The notes under the pieces: model-generated
Databases searched by the model: none
Seen by the model: only the letters and a program-made list of their open reading frames with translations
Told to the model about the DNA's origin: nothing
Assembly: GCF_032884065.1 (NCBI RefSeq)
Contig: NW_027062649.1
Span: 3,765,355 to 3,829,354 of the forward strand
Length of the DNA: 64,000 nucleotides
Reading direction: 5' to 3'
Origin: Artemia franciscana
Lineage: Eukaryota > Arthropoda > Branchiopoda > Anostraca > Artemiidae
Shown here: in pieces, positions 1 through 12,073 of the stretch
Position numbering within the stretch: the first letter of the stretch is position 1
Layout of the letters: each line of letters opens with the position of its first letter
Program-made: the position numbers and the translations under genes

Positions 1-582
1 TACCAATGATGTTACTATTACGTTGTTAAACAGCCTAGTGAATATAACCTATTAAATATATTCGGACGCGTAACCGGTGTCAGCTTCACAAACCTGTAAT
101 TCAAGTCTGGTAGATTTAAACACCAAATACCGATACTAACACATTTGAGAATCAATCAATGCTGGTATACAAATGTTCATATCATATTTATTAGGATATC
201 ACTTTTATTTATTAAATATACCAAAACGAATTTGATTCTTTGACACAAAATAACGGTTTTTTTTTAAAGAAATAATAGGTCATCTATTAAATTATTCGAA
301 ATACACGTGTGAATATTTAAAATAAATTTGAATATTTAATACACATTTAATGCACTTTTTTTAAAATAAAGGCTATTAAACAAAATATGATAAAAAAATA
401 TTTACATATTCTACGTCCTTTTAGTGACCTTTAGTTATTAAAAACAAAGCTGATTTATCAAATTATTCTAAATACACACGTGAATATAAACACACTGATT
501 AAATAGAAAAAAAAAACAGTTTTTTTTTAACAGAAAGTAAGGAGTGACGTTGAAACTTAAAATAAACAGAAATTATTCCGTA
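1..582. other. AT-rich stretch, no gene recognised
   Basis: Very AT-rich sequence with short A and T runs. No reading frame, RNA gene or repeat terminus could be recognised before the Helitron end at 583. Confidence 0.6.
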
Positions 583-724
583 CTAGCTGTTGGGGTGGCA
601 CTTCGCGCCACCCCAACACCTAGTTGGTGGGGCCGCTTCGTAAGTCGTTACGCGCCATATTAGTTACGCGCCATTGTAGTTGTGTCCCTGTGTCCCACCT
701 GTGAATATAGATTAGATATATATA

Positions 725-930
725 TATTTTTAACTACGTAAACTTGCGAATATACAACATTCTTGGCTGTCCCATTGTCTGTGAATTTCAATAGATTGTC
801 AGGTTTACCGACTCTTGAACATGCAACATATAATTGTCCATGGGAAAAACAATCTGTATTCAGATCTATACCTCATTATTCTAATGATTGCCCTTGAGCT
901 TTGTTGATGGTGATTGCTAATCGAACATTC
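725..930 (-). pseudogene. Relic of Helitron helicase C-terminus
   Basis: Conceptual minus-strand translation gives the Pif1-type helicase end: an INKAQGQSLE segment, two stops, then GQLYVACSRVGKPDNL and a short tail ending near 730. These match the last helicase motifs of Helitron Rep/Hel proteins. The in-frame stops after QSLE mark it as dead. It shows that the 861-bp element arose from an autonomous Helitron by internal loss. Confidence 0.8.
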
Positions 931-939
931 CCTGTGTCC

Positions 940-1350
940 CCGTCGTCATTTATATATCCCCCTGTGCCCCTCGGCGTCCCCATTGTTGTTGTTTTCCTGT
1001 GTCCCGGTCGTCATTTGTGTCCCAGTGTCCCAGTCTGTAATTTCTCTTTGATTGTCGCGGTCGTCATTATTATTCCCTGTGTCCCGGTGTCGCGGTCGTC
1101 ATTTTTGTCCCGGTCGTCATTTGTGTTCCGGTGTCCCGGTCTGTAATTTCGCTTTGAGTGTCCTGGTCGTCATTTATATTCCCTGTGTCCCGGTCGTCAT
1201 TTGTGTCCCGGTGCTTTTTTGATGGTGATTGCTAATCGAACATTCCTTGTGTCCCGGTCGCTTTCTCTTTGAGTGTCCCGGTCGTCATTTATATTCCCTA
1301 TGTCCCGGTGTCCCGGTCGTCATTTGTGTCCCGATGTCCCGGTCTGTAAT
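940..1350. repeat. Degenerate GTCCCGGTCGTCATT minisatellite inside Helitron
   Basis: The phrases CCCTGTGTCCCGGTCGTCATTT and GTGTCCCGGTGTCCCGGTC recur about ten times with variable spacing. The same unit appears reverse-complemented at 4610-5235 in the plus-strand Helitron. The reading frames through it are low-complexity artefacts. Confidence 0.8.
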
Positions 1351-1443
1351 TTCGTCAGTCGACAAACATGACGTCAGTCGACACACAAACATGACGTCAA
1401 TCGACACACAGACACACAGACAACTTATTTATATATATATAGA

Positions 1444-2530
1444 TATGAAAGAGGCTGTCCCCTCCTCAACGCCCCTCTCTTCAAACTAAAGTTTTTTTGA
1501 TTGTTTTAAAAAGTAGACTGTGACAGTCACACTTATTTGTTATTGTGTGTAAAAGATTCAAATTTGTTTTGGTATAATTTAATAAATAAAGCTAATTTTC
1601 TAATAAATATGGCATAAACCATAGTATACCAGCATTGATTATTTTTCAAATGTGTTTTGATTTCTGGGCTTTTTTGAATTAATGCAGGTTTCGATTTTTT
1701 GAATTAATGTAGGTTTCGAAACTTCGCATATTTTTTTTTTTTTTTTTTTTTTTTGGCTAAATGGCTTCCTCAAAGTTTAGATCGGACTATTTTGAGAAAA
1801 AAAGGGGCGGGGGAGGGTGCTTAGTTGCCCTCTAGTTTTTTTGGTAACTTAAAAAGGCCACTAGAACTTTTAATTTTATTAACGAACGTTTTTATTTTTA
1901 CTTGTTTATTTATTAATACATCAAACAGTAAGCAATAATGTTTGTCGCTATAGACACAAAACAAGAAACAAGCTAATTAGCAACACTAGCCACACTTATA
2001 AATATTAGAAGAAGATAGGTTAGAGAAAAAATATAGTTCTATCCAAAACTCATAAACTCATAAACTCAAACAAAAACTCATAACCTTTATTAGTAATAAA
2101 TATGTGTATAACTTACGAATTAACTTACGTAAGGAACTTCTATATTCGTATATTTTTGTTACGTATATGAGTGGGTTCGGCCTCGGTCTTTATACACTAT
2201 AGTTCGAATTTGTTCTAATTCTTTATGAATGACCTCTGAATCACAAAGGCCGTTTAATTAAAATAAATAGTTGATTTAAAATTACTAAAAATACTTTGGC
2301 GTAAAGAGCAAGGTATTGAGAAAAGGACAAACCCCCTCATTTATGTAAAAATTTCCGTTCGTTTTAAGTTTCAATGTTGCTCCTTACTTTCAGCTGAAAC
2401 ACTTGTTTTTATTTAATTTCTCTTTTTTTTAATAATACTGGAAAATCCAGCACCCCCTTAAGGGAAATTTTCTTCTCCCATGATAAACTCCTCCATGGAG
2501 ATGAGGTATTTTCTTTGCCAAATTAGGGCG
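1444..2530. other. Intergenic repeat remnants
   Basis: No gene was seen. 1700-1860 resembles 50500-50700 (same wording around 'ttttggt-actt-aaaa-ggc-actagaactttt'). 2280-2440 resembles 36540-36680 ('cgttttaagttt-aatgttgctcctta'). Both appear to be old dispersed repeats. A 20-bp or longer T run sits at about 1731-1754. Confidence 0.5.
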
Positions 2531-2981
2531 AAACAAGAGACAAGAGCTCATATGAAACTTTTGACGAGGGCAGAAGAGTCAAGAGCTTCTTCTCACAAAG
2601 TTTCATTATAATCCCTCTACTCTAAGCGTTTTCAAAGATTTCCAGTTTCCCCCTCATACTCCCCCAATGTCACCAGATCCGGTCAAGATTTAAAATAAGA
2701 GCTCTGAGACACGAAGTCTTTTTAAATATCAAATTTTATTCAGGTCTGATAGCCCGTTCGTAAGTTGAAAATACCTCATTTTTCTAATTGACGGTCCTTC
2801 CATCCCCCCCCCAGGTTTTCAAATCGGAGAAGCAACTATTCGTAATTTAATCTAGTCGGTTCCCTGATACATCTGCCAACTTTCATCGTCCTAGCTTATC
2901 TGGAAGTGCCCAAACTAGCAAAAGCGGGACCAACAGAAATTACGATCGCTATATGTCACTTGGTAAATACCAAGTGCCATA
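2531..2981 (+). repeat. Short copy of dispersed repeat R1
   Basis: The copy begins ACAAGAG-ACAAGAGCTCATATG and ends with the family's terminal hairpin CACTTGGTAAATACCAAGTG (2957-2976) followed by CCATA. Internal phrases 'aaataagagctctgagacacga' and 'cgttcgtaagtt-aaaatacctca' match the longer copies at 32772-34157 and 48466-51305. It is shorter because it has fewer internal subrepeats. R1 is a working name used only here. Confidence 0.75.
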
Positions 2982-3129
2982 AAAAATACTGGACATTTGT
3001 GGCCTTTCAGATATGGGGAAAGAATAAAAAAGGCCCAGTGGATGATAGCGCGACAGTATGAAAGGAATTCCAGCAAACCCCAAATGATCAAGAAATCCAA
3101 GAGTGGCAAGCCCATAAGATTTTGCTCCT

Positions 3130-3413
3130 AAGCTTTTGTCTTTGAGATTTTACTCCGAAGCTAAATGGTATTGGGTGGAGGAGGTTTATTTTAAATTTGG
3201 GTTGAATATAGAGGATTTGAAGAACTTGGTGTTGGTAAATTAAGGACAGTTTAGATTTAGGTGAGAGACGGAAATTTTTTGGAAAGTTTGGGTTGGTGAC
3301 TGGCCCCTACTTTTGCCCTATGTGTGGATGTGTGAATGAAGATTTATTTCATTTTGCAAGAAGAGCTGTGTGAAGAGATGTCTGAGGTGTGGAATGAATT
3401 GCCGGGCCCGGCT
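3130..3413 (+). pseudogene. LINE 3'-end relic with zinc-knuckle-like tail
   Basis: Conceptual translation around 3290-3370 gives a YFCPMCG...NEDLFHF pattern. This is the Cys/His tail often found at the C-terminus of Jockey/CR1/I-type reverse transcriptases. Several stops interrupt it. The assignment to a LINE is inference from that short motif only. Confidence 0.4.
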
Positions 3414-3850
3414 TTGAAGTTGGGTACATAGCTTGTTTTTTTTCTTAACTGGTATATTAACATTTCTGACACCCTAAAACGATTTAAGAAGGTCACATCT
3501 TTAAAGAAGAATTTGTATTTTTCCCATGGTGTTTATATCGAGCCTATGGTAACACCATGACATCAAGAAGAGGCTCATATTATCTGCAGTTAGAAGACAA
3601 GTGACAATGAGAGTTTATACATGGAAGCGTGCCGAGTGCCGGAACCCGGCGGCGAAGCCTATTACATGCCGAGTGTCAAGGCCCAGCTTTGAAGTTTCTT
3701 TTTTTTCTTTTTCTTAACTGGCACGCTGACAAGTCTGACCCCTAAAACAATCTAAAAAGGTCACAACTTTAAGACATAGTTTGAATTTTTCCCATGGTGG
3801 TTGTAACGAACCAATGGTGACACCATGACATCAGTAAGAAGCTCATAATA
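3414..3850. repeat. Tandem duplication, about 150-bp unit
   Basis: 3425-3585 and 3695-3850 share long phrases such as 'tttttcttaactgg', 'aaggtcacat/aactttaa', 'tttttcccatggtg' and 'ggt-acaccatgacatca'. A CCATGGTG/CACCATG self-complementary element occurs in both. No coding potential was seen. Confidence 0.7.
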
Positions 3851-3873
3851 GGCTCACCATAGGCTCCCAGTGC

Positions 3874-3921
3874 TATATATATATATATATATATATACAT
3901 ATATATATACATATATATATA
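3874..3921. repeat. (TA)n microsatellite
   Basis: Interrupted TA dinucleotide run directly abutting the 5' end of the Helitron at 3922. Confidence 0.95.
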
Positions 3922-5499
3922 TCTATATATATAAAAATAAGTTGTCTGTCTGTGGATGTGTGGATGGATGTGTGGATGGATGTGTCAGGTGACGTCACCT
4001 GAAAAAACTGGATTAGGTGACGTCAAAACTGAAAAAACTAAAAAAAGGCAAAAACTACAAAAAAAAACTAAAAACTAATAAAAAAAATAAAAAAGCTAAA
4101 AAACTAAAAAAACTATAAAGGTAAAAACCAATAAAAAACTAAAAAAAAAACTGAAAAAACTAAAAAAAGGCAAAAACTACAAAAAAAAACTAAAAACTAA
4201 TAAAAAAAGTAAAAAAGCTAAAAAACTAAAAAAACTAAAAAAACTAAAAAAAGGTAAAAAACTAAAAAAAATAAAAAATAAAAAAAAACTAAAAAAAAGG
4301 AAAAAACTGAAAAATAAGCTAAAATAAAGGTAAAAACCAATAAAAAACTAAAAAAAAAAAGGAAAAAACTAATAAATGACGACACTCAAAGAGAAAGCGA
4401 CCAGGACAAAAAACTAAAAAAAAAGGCAAAAACTACAAAAAAACTAAAAACTAATAAAAAAAATAAAAAAGCTAAAAAACTAAAAAAACTAAAAAAAGGT
4501 AAAAAACTAAAAAAACTAAAAACTAAAAAAAAACTAAAAAAGGTAAAAACTAAAAGAACTAAAAAAGAAAAAAATAAATGACGACACTCAAAGAGAAAGC
4601 GACCAGGACAAAAGGAATGTTCGATTAGCAATCAACAAAGCACCGGGACACAGGGAGTATAAATGACGACCAGGACACAAGTAAAAAAAAAAATTAACAA
4701 AACTAAAAAGAAGGTAAAAACTACAAAAAAACTAAAAAGAAAAAAAAAACTAAAAACTAATAAAAAAACTAAAAAATCTAAAAATCTAAATAAACTAAAA
4801 AAGAAAAAAAAAGGAAAAAAATAAAGGAGAAAAACAAAACTAAAAAATGAATGTATATACAGACCGGTACACCGGGATACAAATGACGACCGGGACACAG
4901 GGAATATAAATAACGACCGGGACACAGGGACACAACTACAACGGGGACACCGGGGGAAACAGGGGGATATAAATGACGACCGGGACAAAAAAACTAAAAA
5001 GAAATAAAAACTAAAAACTAATAGAAAAAACTAAAAAATCTAAAAATCTAAATAAGCTAAAAAAGAAAAAAAAAGGAAAAAAATAAAGGAGAAAAACAAA
5101 ACTAAAAAACGAATGTATATACAGACCGGGACACCGGGATACAAATGATGACCGGGACGCGGGACACAGGGAATATAAATGACGACCGGGACACAGGGAC
5201 ACAACTACAACGGGGACACCGGGGGAAACAGGGGGATAACCTGACAATCTATTTATATGCAAAGACAATGGGACAGCAAAGAATGTTGTATATTCGCAAG
5301 TTTTACGTAGTTAAAACCATATATATATATATATATATATATATCTATATTCACAGGTGGGACATAGGGACACAACTACAATGGCGCGTAACTATTATGG
5401 CGCGTAACGACTTACGCGCGCGGGGGGGCTTGGGGGGGGGCGCGAAGCGCCCCCACCAACTAGGTGTTGGGGTGGCGCGAAGCGCCACCCCAACAGCTA

Positions 5500-5500
<1 letters not shown>
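3922..5500 (+). mobile_element. Non-autonomous Helitron, 1.58 kb
   Basis: The 5' end is TCTATATATATAAAAATAAG, preceded by A at 3921. The 3' end is a hairpin with arms GGGGTGGCGC/GCGCCACCCC, then AACAG and CTAG (5497-5500), followed by T at 5501. Inside are a perfect 16-bp palindrome CAGGTGACGTCACCTG (3986-4001), A-rich tandem repeats (4020-5110), and the CCGGGACAC minisatellite in the opposite orientation to the copy at 583-1443. A helicase tail remnant lies near 5236-5320 (DNL...VVYI-like residues). The long open frames across it are products of low-complexity sequence. Confidence 0.88.
4020..5110. repeat. CTAAAAA-type A-rich tandem repeats
   Basis: Blocks of 'aaaaactaaaaaa' and 'aaaggtaaaaac' repeat dozens of times in two arrays (4020-4570 and 4680-5110). 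Short CCGGGACAC minisatellite pieces and a relic of 'attagcaatcaacaaagc' (helicase INKA region) separate them at about 4620. Confidence 0.85.

Positions 5501-5501
<1 letters not shown>

Positions 5502-5563
<62 letters not shown>
5502..5563. repeat. (TA)n microsatellite
   Basis: About 31 perfect TA units immediately 3' of the Helitron CTAG terminus. Confidence 0.97.
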
Positions 5564-5571
<8 letters not shown>

Positions 5572-7012
5572 ATACATGCCCTCTCACATACTCACCACGC
5601 CTTTTCATATATTTCAAGCTATGGGAAAAGAGAGAAAACTTGTTAAAGAAAAAATTGCCTGACTCAAATTTCCTTTCTTTTTACTGGCTTAAAATCTCAA
5701 ACAAAAGGACAAATAAGGTTGATTTTAACTTCTTATATTTTTTTTATTGGCTTAATTCCACAGAGGAGAGATAATAAAGGTTTTGTTATTTATGCAATTG
5801 GCTTACAAAAAAAATCCCAATCATGAAATTACACTGCAATTCAACACCGTAATTACAAGAAAGCAAAATCTCCGTCTTCGTGTTCAGTCTCTTTTCTGCT
5901 TCTTTTTTGAATCATTAGAAGTGCCTGATTTTGTTTTCTAAACTATATGTTATTCCCTTTTCTGACTTTTAGAATGTTTTAAAAATCCAACTTTTGGCGA
6001 TGTCGTTTACGGCTAATGTCCGACTAACTTTAGAAACAGCAAGACAATGCGAAATAGATACATAAAGAAAAGAATATTCAAAGAGGAATAGGTGAGAAAG
6101 AAACGAGTGGTAGGGAAGAGATAGAATTAATTTGAAAAGCGAGGAGTATAGATTGGAATAAAGAAAGAAAAATCGAACCAAATTCTAAAAGAGAATATAA
6201 AAGACATCTAACTAAGATTCAACAAAAAGGGCATCCTACCCAAAGCTTAGGCTTGAAGTGCTAGGCCGGGATACACAGTTATATAGCTGGCAAGCTACCA
6301 ATTTTTGGTCAAAGTATTATCTGATTAATTGCTTCGTATTCGCTTAATTTCCCTACACGTCCTCCGTTTGAAGTTTAATTTTCATATTTAAATAAAATAA
6401 TAATGAGGAAGAGCACCAAAACCCGACCCCCGTTTAGGACCAGCAAATCGACACGAAATCCAGCTATTGAGCTGACTGAAATTTCTCCTGTGTTTTGTCC
6501 CCTCCCCCCCCCCAATCCTAAAGGACTCTTAGTAGACTCAGTTTTCCACCCAACAATATATCTATGGTCAAGGCAGTGTCCAGTGATTTTATTTGATAGG
6601 AGAGTTTATTTTTGTTTAGGGAAAAAATTTAACAAAATGCATCACAAACTTACTTGTATGCATTTTTTTTCTTTTTACAAGTTCAAATAAATTAGGGGGG
6701 ATAAACCCACGGCCCCCCCTGGATAAGGCAATATCTCTAGTATCTTTGCGATCGATCACTAGAGAAGGGCTAGAAGCTTCTTAGAGTAAAAAATATTGCC
6801 ACGAGCATAACGATTTAAAGCAGAAGGAAATGCTGAAAGGAAACAAAAAGCGTTCGAGGACTGTGTGGAGAGGGGCTACAAAAAAGGAGGCTAAATAAAA
6901 AGCCTTCAAAGCGGGCTTTGTAGAGGCCGCAAAGCCTCTATTGCCGTAAAGCGGATTTTTTGTAAGCGTAAAGTCCCGGTTTTTCTGGTCACAATATAAA
7001 TAAAACAATTAA
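5564..7012. other. No recognised gene
   Basis: Mixed AT-rich DNA with several short frames that lack recognisable domains. Nothing here matched a repeat terminus, an RNA gene or either host gene. Confidence 0.5.
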
Positions 7013-7185
7013 TTGAAAATTCTCTGCTAACTGTAAAGTATAGAAATGTCTACATAGTCTAGAATTCGACTGGTCTTCCTCGGTACCCTCTTCATCCTTC
7101 TTCTCAGTATCTTCAGAGACTTCTGTAACTTCATCTTCATCAAACCTCACGATACATTTCCTTCCTTCAAAATTGATTCAGTCTC
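7013..7185 (-). other. Possible acidic coding segment, unrecognised
   Basis: The minus strand carries about 55 open codons, read as RKCIVRFDEDEVTEVSEDTE followed by a Lys/Glu-rich stretch, and stops near 7013. The codon choice looks coding-like and the composition is charged rather than hydrophobic, unlike neighbouring random frames. No start codon is visible; AG dinucleotides near 7165-7190 could be an acceptor but the pyrimidine tract is weak. The family was not identified. It may be an exon of an unseen gene or a relic. Confidence 0.25.
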
Positions 7186-7944
7186 TGAATGACAGTAAGT
7201 AGCAAAAGAGGTTATAGACAGTAAAAAGAGATACAACCAATGTTTAAACACAATGTTTTAATTACCTGTCTTTTGTCCAATTTTTTATATTTTCAATCCT
7301 CACTCTACGCATCTGATACTGTATCATGATTAAAATAAACCATCCCTAACTTTCAAATGAGCGCTGGTAGAAAATTAAGCCAAGAGTATGCTCTACAGGT
7401 CTGATCAATCCAAAAGCTCTGCGTTGTTTACTTTTTAGTTCTTGTAATTTTTTTTTGTTCATTTTGATCTCCAGTGATTTTTTTTAGACTTAAAGAAAAA
7501 ACAATGTGACTAATATTACTGAAGAAGATCTAAATATCCATTTTGATGTATCCAGTATTTTTGTTGGCCTTATTAAAACCAATTCTCGATTTTCTTTTCT
7601 TTGTGTTTTCTGATGGCAGAATAATGAGGTTTACGAAATCGTCTTTAACTTGCATGTTCGTGCTTTCCTCTTTTAAGAGTTTCAGGTCAGTCTTTTTTCA
7701 TAGGTAAGAAAAGGACATCAAGTCCTTCTCTTAGATGGTATATAGGCTCTGCAATGGCTATTGAATGTTGGCAAAGGACATTAGGGCTACTTGAGCAGCC
7801 TCTTACTTCTTACCTCAGCCTGAAGACTTTACTTTTTTCTCAGGTTATAGTGTTCTAAAGAATTTAGTATAAAAAAATTGGGAACAACTATCTATATTGT
7901 ATAATAGCTACTATTTCTACTAACAAGTCACTGAAGCATCAAAC

Positions 7945-8866
7945 CACCCGAGGCAAACACAGCTAAACACGATCCTCCTTCATTCCAATTGATTTAAATC
8001 CTCCCTCTTTACACCCTTCCAAGGATTTTCCTTGTTGCCTTCCTTATGACTTCCACTCCTCTCACCCAATTCACGACAACCTACTTTTTGTTTGGCCCTA
8101 GATGGCACACCGACAAGGACGATCTTTGGCAATATACCATCCGCAGAACGTGTGCTAGCCATCTCAACCTTTCTCTCATATTAGCCCTACAAAGCGGGAT
8201 GGAACTACATTTTTGTGTATCTTAATGTCTGAAATGCGGTCAGTCAGAAAATTCCTATGAAAAAGATATAATAAATCTTGCTCCAGATTTCGAAACGTCC
8301 ACGCTTCAGAACTATACTTGACCCTTGTTATCACTGTACCTTCCAATAATCTAATATTGGTTAGCAGACTTGTCTTCCTATTCTTTCAAACTTTTTTCAA
8401 CTGAAAAAAAACCTGGGCCTTGGCTATTCTTCCTTCAACATCGTCACTGCATCCATCATCTTTACTATTAATACTACCTAGGTAAGTGAAGCTGTCCACT
8501 TGTTCAATTTTTTCTTTCCCAGCCTCAGCTTTTCACCTTCACTTATTCCTAATCTTAGCGACTTAGCATTCTTAATATTAATTTTCAAACCTATCCTAGC
8601 GCCCTGAAATCACAAAAGTCTAAAAGTTCATTCATTTTAATCACACTTTCATCTATGATGCTGAAATTATCAGCATAATCTAAGTCCATGATAGTTTTTC
8701 TTCTCCAATTGATTCTGGGTTTTGCCATTGCCTTTTCTGTGCTCCTTCAGACAAAGTCCATCAAAAATATCAAAATAAAGCAAGATAGAACACAACCCAG
8801 CTTAATCTCTGATTTTACAGCGAAACCAGCTGCTAACTTGAATTCCTACCTTAACCATTAAGGAGC
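7945..8866 (-). pseudogene. RTE-like LINE, truncated RT C-terminal half
   Basis: The minus-strand sequence is parallel to the plus-strand LINE at 39310-40250. It shows remnants of the YADN/YADD region (near 8670), the GSI-S-KDD segment, and the C-terminal tail with PKIVLVG-PSRAKQK and WKGVKRE. Several frameshifts and stops mean it is non-functional. A second partial copy follows at 8995-9345. Confidence 0.8.
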
Positions 8867-8994
8867 ACGGGATTTTATAAACAAGAAAACGAAAATTGGT
8901 CTCGGAGTAAAAAGTATAGCAAGCAATGTCAGCCGGAGTCTCCAGTAAAATCAAAAAGTTTATTGTAAAAACTTAAAAGAATATATTCAATTTA

Positions 8995-9345
8995 TTCATT
9001 GTTTCAACCATCATCTCTTTTTTCATGCTTAGCATAAAGCTATCCACTTGATCGATTTTTTCGTTACTTATAATCACCTGTTCATCTTCACTTAATCCCA
9101 GGCTAAGCGACTTAGTGTTCTTAAATTAATTTTCAAACCTATTCTAGCACCTTGAACTCACAAAACCTCTAAAATTTCTCTCATCTTGCTAACATTTTCA
9201 CCCCAGATACTCAGATTATCAGCGCCATCTAACTGCAGGAGGGTTCCCATTTGAATCCATGCTCTCCCATGGTCTTTGTCATTTTCCTCAGGACAAAGCA
9301 GTCAAAGCAGTCCTAAAACGCAATCCCGCTTCCCAGTCTTCAGAT
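8995..9345 (-). pseudogene. RTE-like LINE fragment
   Basis: Repeats part of 8430-8760 in the same orientation: phrases for 'ctatccacttg-tc-attttttc', 'cttcacttaatcc', 'gcgacttag-gttctta' and 'attttcaaacctat'. It corresponds to the region after the RT active site. No intact frame remains. Confidence 0.7.
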
Positions 9346-11692
9346 TAGAAGTCCGACGTGCTATTCATTGAGCTTAGCAAGCTTGTACACAAGTAAAGGA
9401 TACATAAAGACAAGAAACGCATATGAATGTAACGCCATTCATATGAAAAATATTATTCCAAAATTTAAGCTCTAAATGAATTTTCGAGAATGAAAGTCGG
9501 GAATCCAAATCCATATTTTTACACTGGAGAATCTCTAATTCCAGTCAGCAGATGATTTATGAGAAATATATTCGGCGGGCTACGAAATTGAAACCGATTT
9601 TCCAAAAGCTGCGACATATTTAGATCATTTTTTCATGCCCGTAAATATTGTCGATGCTATAGTTGTCCTTAAAAATATTTCGTAAAATTAGTCTAATATG
9701 TGTATTCTCTTGCATAAGAATTCTCTGCATACAAATTTGATTAACCAGGTCGGAACATTTAAGGGTAGTAATTACTGCGTACTAACCTTTCTAAGGCCTG
9801 GAACCCACTGTCAACTTTCAGGCTGACAGATGTGTAATTCCAGTCAGAAAAATATATTAAGAGGTGGAAAGCTGGGAGGGGATACGAACTTACCCAGAGT
9901 CGTGACCTGGCTAGATAGTTCTTAAGAGCGGAAAGTGCTAGTATGTCAATTTTCAGAAAAAAAAATATGGTACCATGTTTGAGAGAGAAAAAAATGTACA
10001 CTCTTCATTTAATAAGATATATACTTAAATAAAAATATCCAAAACCGATGAAAAGAAAATTTTATTGAAATACAACATAATATTTCCAACTGTAATACAA
10101 ATGCATATAATGGCAACAATTACGCTAAAAACTAAAACGCTGAGTTCTAATATTCAGGTATCAATAGGCAGCATTCGTATTACACTACTATGTTGTATTA
10201 CACAAGATGGATAGAAATCTTACAAATTCCAGAACAGTTAACAGAGTTCGATAATATAAATATTACCCAACCATCCCTTTGAAGGGGTTCAAAACGTTAT
10301 ACTCCGATAGACCCTGTGGCACTCCATAAAAAACAAAGCAGATCATTGCCCCCATCTTCATCACCAAGTTGTTAGTAGCAGCAAAAAGATTTGGAGCAGA
10401 AAACTCTTTTAAAACAAAACTCCACAATTTACAATACAATCATCTACTTCGTAGTTCTGTTCAAATTTTGCATTATATATCGCCACGTCATACATAATAT
10501 ATTTTTGCGGCATTTTAACAAGTGGACTACATTTTTCTATATGCTCCAACTTCTGAATTTCAAAAGAAAACAAAATGAAAAATTCGCAAGAGTATAAGTG
10601 TATGTTTTTTTTAAGAACCTTGCAGTAATGTTTACAAAACAGAGTATAGGGTGGAAACTCGCACTGGTTTCGGCAAAAAAAACAACTATCAACTAGCGTT
10701 TGGCAAAACTTGGCATTTCTTTACGGCTTGCAATCGTTTTTCTGTCAGGAACTGAGATCAAAAACATATTACTGCACTAATTTCCTCAACAACACAAATT
10801 AAGTTAATTTTTCATATTATTATGAATAAGTTTTTAGACGTGTCCACTCATAAACAATCAAATACATACTGAAATATTAACAGTATTATAAAGGTTATGA
10901 AGATGTGAAATGAATAATTAATTAAAAGTGTTGGGATGAAAAGAACTGCTGTTGCCGTGATGCAACTCTTATTTGTTACTTTCTTACTCTTGTCAACTCC
11001 TTTGACTTTTTGTTCTTTTCCAGCGATTTTTCTTTTATTGCACTATCCACTGTTTTTATTGTATTTTATTCTTCCTGAACGTTTTGATAGGTATATATAT
11101 AAATTGATTTTGTATCTTTGAAGTATTTAAAGATAGATTCCTTAAAATTCATATTTTCGGAAAGTAGTAATTTTTTTTTAATCGTCAGGGGCACGCACAC
11201 ACACAAAAAATGCTTTGCTATACATTATATTTGTTTCACATTTGGTTTTTCGTTCTTTCCACGTACTATTTTTCTTTTATTTTTTATGTCCTTTCTTTCT
11301 TGTTTTACTTTTCACTTATTAAGCTGTTTAAATTTTTTACTGTCTATAGAAAATATGATTTAATTTGGTACTAACATAAAGGTTCTTCTCTGTAGAATAA
11401 ATTTTCAAAACAGAAATTTCCAAAGAAAGCATGTCTTAGCTCATAATTAGTAATTCCAAAAGCCACACAATGTTGTTTTTTATTGCTGAAATATGTGTCA
11501 CAGGTTTCTATTTTTTGAAGCCTAGGAGATTGAAAATATAACATTAAGATTAAAAATTAAATATATTTAATTTTTTAATGGCTACAAAAAACTACTTGAA
11601 AAAAATTGACCTTTTTTTAAAGATGACTAAAAAAGGATTAAGAGCTCTAACTTTTAAATGTATATGAGAAAGGATAAGCCCCTAGATTCAAG

Positions 11693-11697
<5 letters not shown>
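9346..11697. other. No recognised gene
   Basis: AT-rich stretch of 2.3 kb. Short frames here (for example around 10936-11121 and 11118-11363) encode Phe/Leu-rich low-complexity peptides without start context or known domains. I see nothing I can support. Confidence 0.5.

Positions 11698-11723
<26 letters not shown>
11698..11723. repeat. (CT)n microsatellite
   Basis: About 13 CT dinucleotides in a row. Confidence 0.95.
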
Positions 11724-11726
<3 letters not shown>

Positions 11727-11998
11727 AAAAAAAAAAGAACAGTAAACCATTAGCTCTTACGAAATTCCTCCATTGTTATTGGCCATTACGTATAGTTTTT
11801 TCTTTCATGTATTTAGTTTTGAAAAGTGACACTAGATGGCAGATAATATTTATTTCTTAGAATTACTATCTTACTATGCTCTACTAATTAACTTACTTAT
11901 TGCTTATATATAGCTTAGCAGTTTTTGACCAAAAAAAGTTTTCGTGGTTACTAAATAGTTACTACCATGGAAGAGGAGTGTTATTTTATTTATATATG

Positions 11999-12002
11999 TA
12001 TA

Positions 12003-12071
<69 letters not shown>
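11999..12071. repeat. (TA)n microsatellite
   Basis: TA repeat with a few TATG interruptions at its start. It forms the upstream boundary of the Helitron coding body. Confidence 0.95.

Positions 12072-12073
<2 letters not shown>

Larger units (their letters stand above)
583..1443 (-). mobile_element. Non-autonomous Helitron, 861 bp
   Basis: Read on the minus strand, the element starts with TCTATATATATA followed by AAGTTGTCTG (1443 downward). It ends in a GC-rich hairpin (stem GGGGTGGC) followed about five bases later by CTAG at 583-586. It is flanked by A at 582 and T at 1444. These are standard Helitron signs: 5'-TC, 3' hairpin plus CTRR, insertion between A and T, no target duplication. Inside, the 5' part has TGACGTCA palindromes (about 1367-1400), the middle is a degenerate tandem repeat built on CCCGGTCGTCATTTGTGTC, and the 3' part keeps a decayed helicase C-terminus. 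It cannot encode a transposase itself. Confidence 0.88.

Noticed and set aside
4386-5268. Phe/Leu-rich membrane-like proteins on the minus strand
   Set aside because: They arise from A-rich tandem repeats and the minisatellite within the Helitron.
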